Shown piece after piece: positions 1 through 9,114 of a DNA stretch of 64,000 bases. Source of the stretch: Thaumasiovibrio occultus (GTDB lineage Bacteria > Pseudomonadota > Gammaproteobacteria > Enterobacterales > Vibrionaceae); NCBI GenBank assembly GCA_019703815.1, contig AP023052.1, positions 1,116,001 to 1,180,000 on the forward strand, read 5' to 3'. A program made the translations under genes and the position numbers. The notes under the pieces are model-generated. The model saw only the letters and a program-made list of their open reading frames with translations. It was not told the origin of the DNA and ran no database searches. How positions within the stretch are numbered: the stretch's first letter is position 1; every line of letters begins with the position of its first letter.

Positions 1-154
1 GGGTGCCGTACACTTCTGCGATGGGGAAGTATCCCCAGATCAGCAGACAGAACAGCATGGCGCTGAGAAGCCAGTTACGTGTTTTAAATTCAGGACGAGC
101 TGCGGCAAAACTGGCAGCGGAAGGCGCGTTAAGATCAGAGAAGGAGGAAAACAT
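1..154 (-). CDS. Membrane protein, N-terminal fragment (cut by window edge)
   Basis: An open frame runs leftwards from an ATG at 152-154 and leaves the window. The 51 visible residues begin MFSSFSDLNAPS, then a short charged stretch (PEFKTRN) and a hydrophobic segment (WLLSAMLFCLLIWGYFPIA). That is the start of a polytopic inner-membrane protein, possibly a transporter. The fragment is too short to name a family. No strong ribosome-binding site is seen; the upstream bases hold only a weak AGG. Confidence 0.6.
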   Translation of the reverse strand, partial: MFSSFSDLNAPSAASFAAARPEFKTRNWLLSAMLFCLLIWGYFPIAEVYGT

Positions 155-497
155 CGGTAATTATGACCTATATACTTGAAAATCGGGCGTATAATGCGGT
201 CGGTGGATGCAAATTACAAATATTATCTATCGAAAGTATAAAAATTTTTGCTTGTTATAATTTCTTATAAACCAGTGGTTTAACTAATTTTGTAAAGTTG
301 ACCAATTGTCTAGTCATGAGCGTGTCTTTGCAACGTTTTATGTCGCGTACCGTATCGAAACTGGGCGCTGGAATAACTGAAAAGCAGGGGCTTATCTTTA
401 ACACCTTGTTTATTTCTCTGGCGTTGGGAAATCGCCCGGATCGCCAATGCTTTCACACGTTGCTGCTCACTATCGTTTCGCCATCAATCTTCGTTTG
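155..497. other. Intergenic region, AT-rich promoter DNA
   Basis: About 340 bases lie between the start of the leftmost membrane protein and the end of yecE. The stretch 195-300 is strongly AT-rich and should hold the promoter of the leftward gene. A short open frame at 298-501 has no recognisable product and no good ribosome site, and I do not call it. No clear terminator for yecE is visible. Confidence 0.4.
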
Positions 498-1376
498 CTA
501 AATCAAATTCAGTTGTGCGTCATCGGGCTTTTGCTTTAAGGATGGCAAATTAGGCAGCAGCAGGCCAGTGCCTTGCAACCGTGCATACAGGTGGTGCGCA
601 AGGATCGGGCCGAGGGCGTTATCAGGGGTGTGGACCATCATATAAGGCGTTTTATCATCGCCTATCCACTGCGGCAGTTTCTTTTCCCACGCACTAAAAA
701 AAGGCAGGTTGGCTTGCCAATCGTCAACGGTGTTGTCTCTATCAATCCCAATAAAGCGGATCATGGGATTGTCGGCAGTGGCTATCGCGTGGACCGGTAC
801 GTTTGGCTTTTTTTGCTGCGCATCGAGCAGCGCTTCATCGTTGCGTTGATGGGAAAAAACCGGTCTTGAGTCCATGATCACGCGGTTGATCTTGTGCTCT
901 ATCAGCAGAGCGTTGAGTTGGCGCTCTTCCTCTCCTTTGGCAAAAAATGCCGGATGGCGCACTTCAACCCCAAGGGGCAGGTTGTCAGGTAAGGCGCGAA
1001 CAAAGCGGGCCAAGTCCGGTAGCTGTGCCGGGCCAAATTTTGCCGGTAGCTGGATGTTCCATATCCCAGTTTGGTTAAGCAGCGGCGTCATGTTAGTGAA
1101 AAACTGGTTGAGCGCCGCATGGGCATGACGTAACTGCAGCTGGTGGGTGATCTGCTGAGGCAGTTTAAAGGTGAATTTGAATGTCTCTGGCACTGCATCC
1201 GCCCATTGCTGGGCGACGCGCACGGTCGGCGTGGCATAAAAGGTGGTGCTACCTTCGACGGTGTTGAAATGCTCAGCGTATTTTTCCAGCCTCGCTGCCG
1301 TGGGTGTGCCTGAGCCATACACACTTTGTTGCCAAGCCGGGCTAGACCATTGCGCCAGACCTAAGTAGAGCGACAT
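498..1376 (-). CDS. yecE: DUF72 family protein YecE
   Basis: This 292-residue protein is of the DUF72/YecE family, soluble proteins with a TIM-barrel-like fold and no firmly established reaction. The start (LGLAQWSSPAW) and the following EHFNTVEGSTTFYATP and FKFTFKLPQ blocks are typical of the family, and the length matches it. The gene is transcribed away from aspS across a shared upstream region; in Escherichia coli yecE also lies near aspS. The family assignment is firm; the function is unknown. Confidence 0.9.
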   Translation of the reverse strand: MSLYLGLAQWSSPAWQQSVYGSGTPTAARLEKYAEHFNTVEGSTTFYATPTVRVAQQWADAVPETFKFTFKLPQQITHQLQLRHAHAALNQFFTNMTPLLNQTGIWNIQLPAKFGPAQLPDLARFVRALPDNLPLGVEVRHPAFFAKGEEERQLNALLIEHKINRVIMDSRPVFSHQRNDEALLDAQQKKPNVPVHAIATADNPMIRFIGIDRDNTVDDWQANLPFFSAWEKKLPQWIGDDKTPYMMVHTPDNALGPILAHHLYARLQGTGLLLPNLPSLKQKPDDAQLNLI

Positions 1377-1789
1377 CCGTTTTCCTTTTCCTTTTCACTT
1401 TTGCCAGTGCCACGCGCTCTTGGGGCGTTAAACTCGCGGTTGAACCTTAGGTAAGATGCCAAGATTTTGCCTCTGGTCACTGCATATCGCAAGGCAAGGT
1501 GCTGTTAACTTGGCAAAGCTGGTGGTATCGTGCGCAATTGAGCGCGATTTGGACACTGGACTTTACCCTCTGCCAGTGTTTTCCTTTATAATGTGGCGTT
1601 CACACTGAATTACTCCCATTTCGTGGCTGATATGCGTGAAATTATTGGGCGGAAGCTGAGTTGATTGGCTCTCTACACCGGCTCGGTAAACTTCGACATC
1701 TGGATGAATGGATACCATCCACGAAATGGATGCCCTGCGACGAGGGTCGTGGCAGGAAGGATTTTAACTTTTTCTAGCGGGAATTTGAT
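1377..1789. promoter_or_regulatory. Divergent yecE/aspS control region
   Basis: This 413-bp region separates two divergent genes. A perfect TATAAT lies at 1587-1592, oriented towards aspS, without a convincing -35 at the usual distance. If used, it gives aspS a leader of about 190 bases. The leader part (1660-1760) contains short self-complementary stretches, but I do not recognise a riboswitch or attenuator. Confidence 0.4.
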
Positions 1790-3568
1790 ATGCGCACCCA
1801 ATATTGTGGTCACCTGAACGCGTCTCTTGCGGGACAAACTGTAGAACTCAGCGGCTGGGTAAACAAACGCCGTGACTTGGGCGGTCTGATTTTCATCGAC
1901 ATGCGAGATCGCGAAGGTATTGTTCAGGTTGTGGTTGACCCAGATATGAAAGATATCTTTGAGGTTGCCGACAAAGTGCGTAACGAGTTCTGTATCCGCA
2001 TCACCGGTGAAGTTCGCCTGCGTCCAGAAAGCCAAATCAACAAAGATATGGCGACCGGCGAAGTCGAAGTGATTGCGAAAGGGTTGGAAATCATCAACCG
2101 CGCTGCAGTTCTGCCACTGGATTTCAACCAAAATAACTCTGAAGAGCAGCGTCTAAAGTACCGCTACTTGGATTTACGTCGTCCAGAAATGAGCAACAAC
2201 ATCAAACTGCGTGCAAAAGCATCGGCGTTTGTGCGTCGCTTTATGGATGAGAACGGCTTCCTTGATATCGAAACCCCAGTACTCACTAAAGCGACCCCAG
2301 AAGGTGCGCGTGACTACTTGGTACCAAGCCGTGTTCACAAAGGTAGCTTCTACGCGCTGCCACAATCACCTCAGCTATTTAAGCAGCTGCTGATGATGTC
2401 TGGCTTCGACCGTTACTACCAAATCGTGAAGTGTTTCCGCGACGAAGATCTACGTGCTGACCGTCAGCCAGAATTCACCCAGATCGATATTGAAACCTCA
2501 TTCATGACGGCAGAGCAAGTACGCGAAGTGACTGAGCGTTTGATCCGTGAAATGTGGCAATCGCTGCTGAACGTAGACTTGGGCGAGTTCCCAAGCATGA
2601 CGTTTGCAGAAGCGATGCGTCGTTTCGGCTCTGACAAACCAGATCTACGTAACCCACTAGAAATGGTTGACGTGGCTGACATCCTAAAAGATGTGGAATT
2701 CAAAGTATTCTCAGGCCCTGCTAACGATCCTAAAGGTCGCGTAGCCGTGATCCGTGTACCGGGCGGCGCTGAGATGTCACGTAAGCAAATTGATGACTAC
2801 ACCAAGTTCGTCGGTATCTACGGCGCGAAAGGTCTAGCATGGATGAAGGTGAACGATCGCGCGGCAGGCTTTGAAGGTGTTCAATCACCAATCGCGAAGT
2901 TCCTTAACGAAGCGGTAGTGGAAGCGCTACTTGAGCGCACGGGTGCTGAGTCTGGTGACATCATCCTATTTGGTGCTGATAGCGCGAAAGTGGTAACAGA
3001 AGCACTCGGTGCGCTGCGTCTGAAACTGGGTACCGATTTCGGCCTAACCGACACCAACAAGTGGGCGCCACTATGGGTTGTTGACTTCCCAATGTTTGAA
3101 GAAGACGACGAAGGCAACCTACACGCAATGCACCACCCGTTCACCGCGCCGCTGGGCATTTCGCCGGAAGAGCTAAAAGCGAACCCTGCGTCTGCGAACT
3201 CAAACGCTTACGATATGGTGATTAACGGTTACGAAGTGGGCGGTGGCTCTGTTCGTATTCACAACTCTGAAATGCAGTCAGCGGTATTCGATATCCTAGG
3301 TATCGAAGCAGACGAGCAACAACTGAAGTTCGGCTTCCTATTGGACGCGCTGAAATTCGGTACGCCGCCTCACGCGGGTCTTGCTTTCGGTCTTGACCGT
3401 CTAGCGATGCTGCTGTGTGGCACCGAGAACATCCGTGATGTTATCGCGTTCCCGAAAACGACGGCAGCGGCGTGTCTGATGACCGATGCACCAAGTGTGG
3501 CAAACCCTGCGGCACTGGAAGAGTTGGCGATTGCAGTCACTGCAGCCAAAGAGAAAAACGCAGAATAA
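1790..3568 (+). CDS. aspS: Aspartate--tRNA ligase
   Basis: Class II aspartyl-tRNA synthetase, which charges tRNA-Asp in the cytoplasm. At 592 residues it has normal bacterial length. The N-terminal OB-fold anticodon-binding domain covers about residues 1-135. Motif 2 is at about 216 ([18 protein letters not shown]), a bacterial GAD insertion lies at roughly 280-420, and motif 3 is near 529 ([15 protein letters not shown]). The ATG at 1790 follows a GGGA ribosome site. A strong terminator follows directly, so aspS is transcribed on its own. Confidence 0.98.
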   Translation: MRTQYCGHLNASLAGQTVELSGWVNKRRDLGGLIFIDMRDREGIVQVVVDPDMKDIFEVADKVRNEFCIRITGEVRLRPESQINKDMATGEVEVIAKGLEIINRAAVLPLDFNQNNSEEQRLKYRYLDLRRPEMSNNIKLRAKASAFVRRFMDENGFLDIETPVLTKATPEGARDYLVPSRVHKGSFYALPQSPQLFKQLLMMSGFDRYYQIVKCFRDEDLRADRQPEFTQIDIETSFMTAEQVREVTERLIREMWQSLLNVDLGEFPSMTFAEAMRRFGSDKPDLRNPLEMVDVADILKDVEFKVFSGPANDPKGRVAVIRVPGGAEMSRKQIDDYTKFVGIYGAKGLAWMKVNDRAAGFEGVQSPIAKFLNEAVVEALLERTGAESGDIILFGADSAKVVTEALGALRLKLGTDFGLTDTNKWAPLWVVDFPMFEEDDEGNLHAMHHPFTAPLGISPEELKANPASANSNAYDMVINGYEVGGGSVRIHNSEMQSAVFDILGIEADEQQLKFGFLLDALKFGTPPHAGLAFGLDRLAMLLCGTENIRDVIAFPKTTAAACLMTDAPSVANPAALEELAIAVTAAKEKNAE

Positions 3569-3582
3569 GACTGCGACAAAAA

Positions 3583-3607
3583 GCGGGCGCTCGTCGCCCG
3601 TTTTTTT
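3583..3607 (+). terminator. Rho-independent terminator after aspS
   Basis: A GC stem, CGGGCG (3584-3589) with CGCCCG (3595-3600), and a five-base loop are followed by a run of seven T. It lies 15 bases after the aspS stop codon. Confidence 0.9.
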
Positions 3608-3777
3608 ATCCCCGCGATTGCGGTTTGATTTCCAGATGGCGGGTGAATGTCTTTGATGACATCCTCGCCGTTTTTGTTTCACCCAAGCTGCAGTGCGAAA
3701 CCCTGCCTTTGGGTTTGCATCAGGCAGCTTGACCGAGAGCTGAGTCATTCACCTCTTGCAGATGATGGAGTATTTCT

Positions 3778-4521
3778 ATGGCAGGTCACAGTAAGTTTGC
3801 CAATATCAAACACCGTAAAGCGGCGCAAGACGCCAAGCGCGGTAAGATCTTCACTAAGTTGATCCGTGAAATCGTGGTTGCGACCAAAGAGGGCGGCCCA
3901 GAGTCAGAAAACAACCCGCGTTTGCGCGCGGCAGTCGATAAAGCGCTGTCGAACAACATGACGCGCGACACGATCAACCGTGCGATCAGCCGTGGCGCTG
4001 GTGAAGGTGACGACGATAACGTTGAAACCGTGATCTACGAAGGCTACGGCCCGGGCGGCACGGCGGTGATGGTCGAATGTATGACTGATAACCGCAACCG
4101 TACCGTGTCAGGCGTGCGCAATGCGTTTTCTAAATCGGGCGGCAACTTGGGCACCGACGGTAGCGTAAATTACCTGTTTGAGAAAAAAGGGGTGATTTCT
4201 TACGCGCCGGGCTTGGATGAAGATGCGGTGATGGAAGCGGCGCTAGAAGGCGGTGCAGATGATGTTGAAACCAACGATGATGGCTCGATTGACGTCTATA
4301 CTACCCCGGCGGATTTCGGTGCGGTGAGAGACGCGCTGGATGCAGCGGGCTTTGAAGCGGAAAATGCCGAAGTGTCATTGATCCCATCCACCAAAGCAGA
4401 ATTGGATGCCGAGACAGCGCCTAAATTGCTGCGTTTGATTGATGCACTGGAAGATCTTGATGACGTGCAAGAGGTTTACCACAACGGTGATATCTCTGAT
4501 GAAGTGGCGGCGACACTATAA
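3778..4521 (+). CDS. yebC: YebC/PmpR family protein
   Basis: This 247-residue protein opens with [14 protein letters not shown], the family hallmark. YebC proteins are cytoplasmic; members have been described as DNA-binding regulators and, more recently, as factors that help ribosomes at difficult sequences. The three-domain length is standard. The stop codon is followed without any gap by the ruvC start, so the two are cotranscribed and probably translationally coupled. The nudB gene found between aspS and yebC in E. coli is absent here. Confidence 0.96.
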   Translation: MAGHSKFANIKHRKAAQDAKRGKIFTKLIREIVVATKEGGPESENNPRLRAAVDKALSNNMTRDTINRAISRGAGEGDDDNVETVIYEGYGPGGTAVMVECMTDNRNRTVSGVRNAFSKSGGNLGTDGSVNYLFEKKGVISYAPGLDEDAVMEAALEGGADDVETNDDGSIDVYTTPADFGAVRDALDAAGFEAENAEVSLIPSTKAELDAETAPKLLRLIDALEDLDDVQEVYHNGDISDEVAATL

Positions 4522-5043
4522 ATGACGGTAATTTTGGGGATTGACCCCGGCTCTAGAGTGACGGGTTACGGTGTGATCCGTCAACGTGGTAGAGAGCTTG
4601 AATACCTTGGCAGCGGTTGCATTCGCACCGCTGCAGATAACCTAGCGACCAAGCTGGGTCAGATCTACGCCGGTGTCTCTGAAGTGATCACCCAATTCCA
4701 ACCTGATGAGTTTGCCATCGAGCAAGTGTTTATGGCGCGCAATGCGGACTCAGCGTTAAAGCTGGGCCAAGCGCGTGGTAGTGCCATCGTCGCGGCGGTG
4801 AACGGCGGATTGCCGGTCAGTGAGTATGCGGCAAGGCTTATCAAGCAAGCCGTGGTGGGTACTGGTGCGGCTGATAAGGCGCAAGTTCAGCACATGGTAA
4901 CGTCGGTGTTGAAGCTCAGCGCTACACCCCAAGCCGATGCCGCCGATGCCTTGGCGGTGGCAATATGTCATGCCCACACTAATAAAACGCTGGTGGCGAT
5001 GGCCGGACAAGCGCGAAGCAGTCGTCGTGGACGTTATCGTTAA
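4522..5043 (+). CDS. ruvC: Holliday junction endonuclease RuvC
   Basis: RuvC resolves Holliday junctions by paired nicking on junctions held by RuvAB. The four acidic catalytic residues are visible: Asp8 in [12 protein letters not shown], Glu67 in [10 protein letters not shown], and two Asp in [16 protein letters not shown] (about 139 and 142). Its 173 residues match the E. coli protein. It begins directly at the yebC stop. Unlike in many relatives, ruvA does not follow; aqpZ comes next on the other strand and ruvAB lie about 9.2 kb away. Confidence 0.97.
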   Translation: MTVILGIDPGSRVTGYGVIRQRGRELEYLGSGCIRTAADNLATKLGQIYAGVSEVITQFQPDEFAIEQVFMARNADSALKLGQARGSAIVAAVNGGLPVSEYAARLIKQAVVGTGAADKAQVQHMVTSVLKLSATPQADAADALAVAICHAHTNKTLVAMAGQARSSRRGRYR

Positions 5044-5082
5044 TACCTCTGCTTGATTGTTCGAGCAGCGCAAGCGCACAGT

Positions 5083-5110
5083 AAAAAACGCCTCAATGGA
5101 GGCGTTTTTT
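5083..5110. terminator. Bidirectional terminator between ruvC and aqpZ
   Basis: A stem of ACGCCTC and GAGGCGT with a four-base loop is flanked by an A-run on the left and a T-run on the right. It can stop transcription from ruvC and, on the other strand, from aqpZ. Confidence 0.9.
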
Positions 5111-5164
5111 GATCGCTCGGTTGCAGATCACACAGTGAAGCAAACAACCGTAGCGCGTGTTAAC

Positions 5165-5860
5165 TCACGACTCGTCTTCGCTGCCAATCAGTTTATAGGC
5201 AATGGCACCAAGCGCGGCACCGATAATCGGCGCGACCCAAAACAGCCATAGCTGCGAGGTGGCCCAATCGCCGACATACAAGGCGACCCCGGTACTACGC
5301 GCAGGGTTGACGGAAGTGTTGGTGACCGGGATTGAGATCAGGTGAATAAGAGTGAGGCACAAACCAATCGCAATCGGCGCAAAGCCCGCTGGCGCGCGGT
5401 GATCGGTCGCACCCAGGATCACGATAATAAAGAACATGGTCATCACAATTTCGCACACCAAGGCTGCCGTCAGTGAATAGCCGCCAGGGGAGTGCGCGCC
5501 ATAGCCGTTAGAGGCAAAGCCAGAGGCGGCTACATCAAAACCGGGTTGGCCCGTTGCAATTACGTAGAGGACACCACCGGCGATGATCCCGCCAATCACC
5601 TGCGCAATAATGTAAGGAACAAGTTGTGATGCAGGGAAGCGACCACCCAGCCAAAGACCAACGGAAACCGCCGGATTGAGGTGACAGCCTGAAATGTGGC
5701 CAATGGCAAAGGCCATCGTCAGGACAGTTAGACCGAAAGCGAGCGCAACACCGGCAAAGGCGATCCCAAGATCAGGGAAACCCGCCGCTAACACGGCGCT
5801 ACCACAACCCCCTAGCACTAACCAAAATGTGCCGAAGCACTCGGCAAGGTATTTCTTCAT
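5165..5860 (-). CDS. aqpZ: Aquaporin Z
   Basis: Inner-membrane water channel of the MIP family, 231 residues with six transmembrane helices. Both NPA boxes are present: HLNPAVSVG in the first half and NPARSTG in the second, the latter carrying the selectivity-filter arginine of water-specific aquaporins. The start [25 protein letters not shown] is typical of AqpZ. The ATG at 5860 has an AAGGA ribosome site. It appears to be a single-gene unit ending at the shared terminator. Confidence 0.96.
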   Translation of the reverse strand: MKKYLAECFGTFWLVLGGCGSAVLAAGFPDLGIAFAGVALAFGLTVLTMAFAIGHISGCHLNPAVSVGLWLGGRFPASQLVPYIIAQVIGGIIAGGVLYVIATGQPGFDVAASGFASNGYGAHSPGGYSLTAALVCEIVMTMFFIIVILGATDHRAPAGFAPIAIGLCLTLIHLISIPVTNTSVNPARSTGVALYVGDWATSQLWLFWVAPIIGAALGAIAYKLIGSEDES

Positions 5861-6068
5861 TGGCTTATCCTTTGTCGTGGAAAACTACATGCAGCAGTAT
5901 GGACGACAAGAAGCCCAGAGGTATGTTGAAGTGCCTCGTGTCTCAGCATTAAGGATTTCACGCTAAACGTGAAATACCAACAGGGCTCAGCGCAGCGGTG
6001 GAGGTGTCAGAAAACTAATCAGTTCATTTGCCTTGTGATTTAAGCTGACAGCGGAACCGCTAGCCTAT

Positions 6069-7163
6069 TTAGCCGCGCATTTTGACTTTTTGACACTGGT
6101 GATGGCGATGTTTCTCGCGATACATACGCTGATCGGCAATGAGCATCAGACTTTCCGTGTCATCGGCATCCAATGGGTATTGCGCCGCGCCGATGCTTGC
6201 GGTGACCACCAAGGATTTACCGTCCAAAATGATGGGGGTGGAAATGTGGTGTTCAAGCGCGCTCACCGCCTCATCGAGGTTTAACTCGGTATGGGAGCGA
6301 TGCAGCAGAACAAATTCGTCGCCACCAATTCGGTAGCATTCGCTGTCACTGTCGGCGATGGTCCGCAGCCTTTGAGCCAGTGAGATCAATAGCTTGTCGG
6401 CAAATGGGTGACCATAAGTATCATTGATGTATTTGAAGTGATTGAGGTCGATCAAGATCAGCGAAAACGGGGTCTGCTGCGCCGTGAAGTTAGTTAACGC
6501 TTGGTTCATCGCTAAGCGGTTGCTGAGTTGGGTGAGGGGATCGGCGGTGGCAAGCCGATGATGATGTTGGCGATCATGCCAAAGTACCCAAATAACGCCA
6601 AAAAACAGCACCAATGATGCGGCGAGTGTCCCTTTAACGGTTTTGTATTGCTGATTCATCACCTCGACTTGTTTCATGGCAACGGGGTTTTTCATCATAA
6701 ACACCCCGTTCAGCTCATCAATGATCATAAAGTGTTGGCGACGGATCGCTTCAAATAATTCTTGCGCCGTTAACTTGCCATTTTCGACGCGGGCGAAAGT
6801 GGTCTCTAAGGTTTTGAAGCGGCTAAACGCTTGAGTAAACGTCATCAACAGATAATCGTATTCTTGAAAGCGTTGCGCTTCTTTACTGTTGAGTAAGATA
6901 TCGAATCGGCTCCACGTAACATCATAGGCCAACATCACCTTATCGAGGTTCATGTGACCTAGACTGTACAACTCAGCTTCATGGGTTAAGTCTTTAAATT
7001 CTTTGTTCAGCTGAAAAAGAAACCACAAGGCTTCGTTATATCTTTCAGCATCTTGCTGACGCAGTCGTTCAAGATTATTGACTAAAAATAAGTTAACGAG
7101 AACAACCCCGACGGTTAACCCCATGGTGATGATTTTTACGATTGACTGCTTAGAAATTCTCAC
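6069..7163 (-). CDS. Membrane-bound diguanylate cyclase (GGDEF)
   Basis: A 364-residue predicted diguanylate cyclase, making cyclic di-GMP from two GTP. Residues 12-30 form a first membrane helix, followed by a periplasmic sensor region of about 140 residues, a second helix near 180 (LVLFFGVIWVLWH), and a C-terminal GGDEF domain. The catalytic signature is intact (RIGGDEFVLLHRS). No RxxD inhibitory site is evident before it. The start is a GTG at 7163 with a weak AAGG upstream. The small secreted protein just upstream at 7200-7661 is probably its partner. Confidence 0.9.
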   Translation of the reverse strand: MRISKQSIVKIITMGLTVGVVLVNLFLVNNLERLRQQDAERYNEALWFLFQLNKEFKDLTHEAELYSLGHMNLDKVMLAYDVTWSRFDILLNSKEAQRFQEYDYLLMTFTQAFSRFKTLETTFARVENGKLTAQELFEAIRRQHFMIIDELNGVFMMKNPVAMKQVEVMNQQYKTVKGTLAASLVLFFGVIWVLWHDRQHHHRLATADPLTQLSNRLAMNQALTNFTAQQTPFSLILIDLNHFKYINDTYGHPFADKLLISLAQRLRTIADSDSECYRIGGDEFVLLHRSHTELNLDEAVSALEHHISTPIILDGKSLVVTASIGAAQYPLDADDTESLMLIADQRMYREKHRHHQCQKVKMRG

Positions 7164-7199
7164 AATCGACTGCCTTGAATTACTGCATAAAAGAGGGAA

Positions 7200-7661
7200 T
7201 TAAAACTGATCGTATATTTGGGTGAGTTGCCAAATCATTTTCGAGTGGTAATTGATGTTATCTAATTCTGGGTATATTTCGAGAGAGAAAATAACCCAAA
7301 AAGGTCCTTTATTTCTCACCGACATCGGCTCGCCATTACGCTGAAAAGCAATAATAGGTTGATACTTTAAAATATCTTCGCGGCTAATGGTTGTCCGGTA
7401 GTCATTGAGGGCAATAAGCCCAACCGTTTCCGGTAAGGGAAGATCGTAATGTTCAAATAAAGTCTCAAACAGCACGCCGCTAAAGATCTCGCGTCCGTTG
7501 GTCCACGGTAATGCGGTGACATAGTGCGTCACCATCATCTGTGACAACTCTTCTGTCGAGACAATTAATTGTTTGTCATCAGCATGAATAATAAATTCTT
7601 CGCTATAGCAAAGCGTAGAAAACATGAGCAGAATGCCTGCAAAAATGGACTTTATAAACAT
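7200..7661 (-). CDS. Small secreted molybdopterin-oxidoreductase-like domain protein
   Basis: About 153 residues from the ATG at 7661, chosen over an upstream in-frame TTG because it starts a clean signal peptide (MFIKSIFAGILLMFSTLCYS). The mature part (TNGREIFSGVLFETLFEHY, ALNDYRTTIS) resembles the short periplasmic sulfite-oxidase-fold domains that often sit beside GGDEF genes; cofactor binding is not evident. It precedes the diguanylate cyclase by 36 bases and is probably cotranscribed, perhaps acting as an extracytoplasmic sensing partner. The fold call is from memory of the family and moderate. Confidence 0.65.
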   Translation of the reverse strand: MFIKSIFAGILLMFSTLCYSEEFIIHADDKQLIVSTEELSQMMVTHYVTALPWTNGREIFSGVLFETLFEHYDLPLPETVGLIALNDYRTTISREDILKYQPIIAFQRNGEPMSVRNKGPFWVIFSLEIYPELDNINYHSKMIWQLTQIYDQF

Positions 7662-8181
7662 ATTAGACCCCAACCGCTGAATCAATATCTAGAGTGTAGT
7701 CTTAGTCCTGTGATATGCCATGTGATGATATGAAAATAAATTATACATTTTATCGTTGTGAGGAAATGAAAACTAATTAATTTTCAAAGTGAAATATCGG
7801 CTGGTGTTTTTAACTTGGAGAATATCTTCTTGTAATTTATGGTTTAATTAACTCGTGGCGAAAGTCTAATTTAACGACGGTGTTTTCATTTGCTCTAATT
7901 CACATCGAACGATAAATAAATGTTATCGTATTTAAAATGTGGCAGTTTTTAACTATGAGAAAACATTCTCCAGTTTGGGAGTCTACTGTCGGAAAATTGT
8001 GGCATCCAACTATAGATAAATTTGCAAATAAGGGCCGCCGCTTGTCGATACGCCTAACCACGCTACCGATAGCCACGCGACTGATGATCACACAGGCGCA
8101 GATACACTCTGCGCCAATCATTCGCTAGCCCAGCCCGCCAAACGTGAGTGTTTGACAAGCTGGGTAACAACAACCAGGCGA
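7662..8181. other. Intergenic region upstream of the 7200 gene
   Basis: About 520 bases between the start of the small secreted protein and the end of secF. The half near 7700-7930 is AT-rich and presumably holds the promoter of the secreted protein/cyclase pair. A short frame at 7937-8128 has no features of a real gene. No convincing secF terminator is visible. Confidence 0.4.
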
Positions 8182-9111
8182 TTAAGGCATGTCGTCGATC
8201 AGTGGGGGTTGATAATGTTTCGGCTCGAGCGAAAGCCATTGTGGTATCAGCGTCCCTAATGAGATTGATGACCAGGTTCCCGAGACAATGCCAACGAACA
8301 TCGCAATGGCAAAACCTTGTAGCGCTGCGCCACCCATGATCCACAACGCAACCACCGTGAGTAGGGTAGTGCCTGAGGTCACCATAGTGCGTGCGAAGGT
8401 GGAGATGATGGCGTTGTCGCAGATCTCCGCCGTTGCTTTCTCCGGTTGGGTGATAAGCCCTTCACGGACGCGATCGGCGATCACTATCGAATCGTTGAGC
8501 GAATAGCCCAAAATCGCCAAAATGGCTGCGAAGACGGTGAGGTTGAACTCCATTTGGGTGATCGCGAACAAGCCGACTACCAATAGGGTGTCGTGGGCCA
8601 AGGCCAGTAGGGCGCCACTGGCCAAACGCCATTCAAACCGCACACTCAGATAAAGCAAAATACACAGTAAGGTCACCATGAGCGCGATAGCACTTTGCTC
8701 CATCAGGCCTTGGCCGACTTGCGAGCCGACCATGCTATTGCTCACCACATCAATTTGGCTATCGGAATGGCTGAGGTGATCCGCCAAAATTGCCGCGATG
8801 TCAGGAATACCAGCGGGTTGCGTGGCGTAACGGATCAACCAGCGTCCTTCGCCACCCAGAGGTGTAACCGAGGTAAACTGGCCAAGTGTCGGCTGCAACG
8901 CGGTTTCGATATCGTGCTTATCGATTGACGTTGGCGATAACGTTGTTGGCTGGGTGATGTGAATTTCGGTCATCATCCCGCCAGTAAAGTCGAGTCCCCA
9001 GTTCAGCCCTTTGGTGGCAATCGCCAAAATGGCAACGAGCACCAAGAGTACAGAAAGCAGGCCGGTAAACAGGCGGATTTGGCGAATGTGCTGTTGTAGA
9101 TACACTTTCAT
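8182..9111 (-). CDS. secF: Protein-export membrane protein SecF (second paralogue)
   Basis: A 309-residue SecF, which with SecD uses the ion gradient to drive late steps of protein export. It shows the family start (GLNWGLDFTGGMMTEIHI), a periplasmic P1 region, and the membrane motif LGYSLNDSIVIADRVREG. It begins 3 bases after the secD stop. The usual yajC-secD-secF neighbours (tgt, yajC, queA) are missing, so this is likely the second secDF set known from Vibrio species, in which paralogues can differ in ion coupling and salinity response. Confidence 0.93.
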   Translation of the reverse strand: MKVYLQQHIRQIRLFTGLLSVLLVLVAILAIATKGLNWGLDFTGGMMTEIHITQPTTLSPTSIDKHDIETALQPTLGQFTSVTPLGGEGRWLIRYATQPAGIPDIAAILADHLSHSDSQIDVVSNSMVGSQVGQGLMEQSAIALMVTLLCILLYLSVRFEWRLASGALLALAHDTLLVVGLFAITQMEFNLTVFAAILAILGYSLNDSIVIADRVREGLITQPEKATAEICDNAIISTFARTMVTSGTTLLTVVALWIMGGAALQGFAIAMFVGIVSGTWSSISLGTLIPQWLSLEPKHYQPPLIDDMP

Positions 9112-9114
9112 GGC

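Noticed and set aside
298-501. 67-codon open frame upstream of yecE
   Set aside because: No ribosome site, no recognisable product, overlaps the yecE end on the other strand.
7937-8128. 63-codon frame in the gap before secF
   Set aside because: Basic, unstructured composition, no initiation signal; chance frame.
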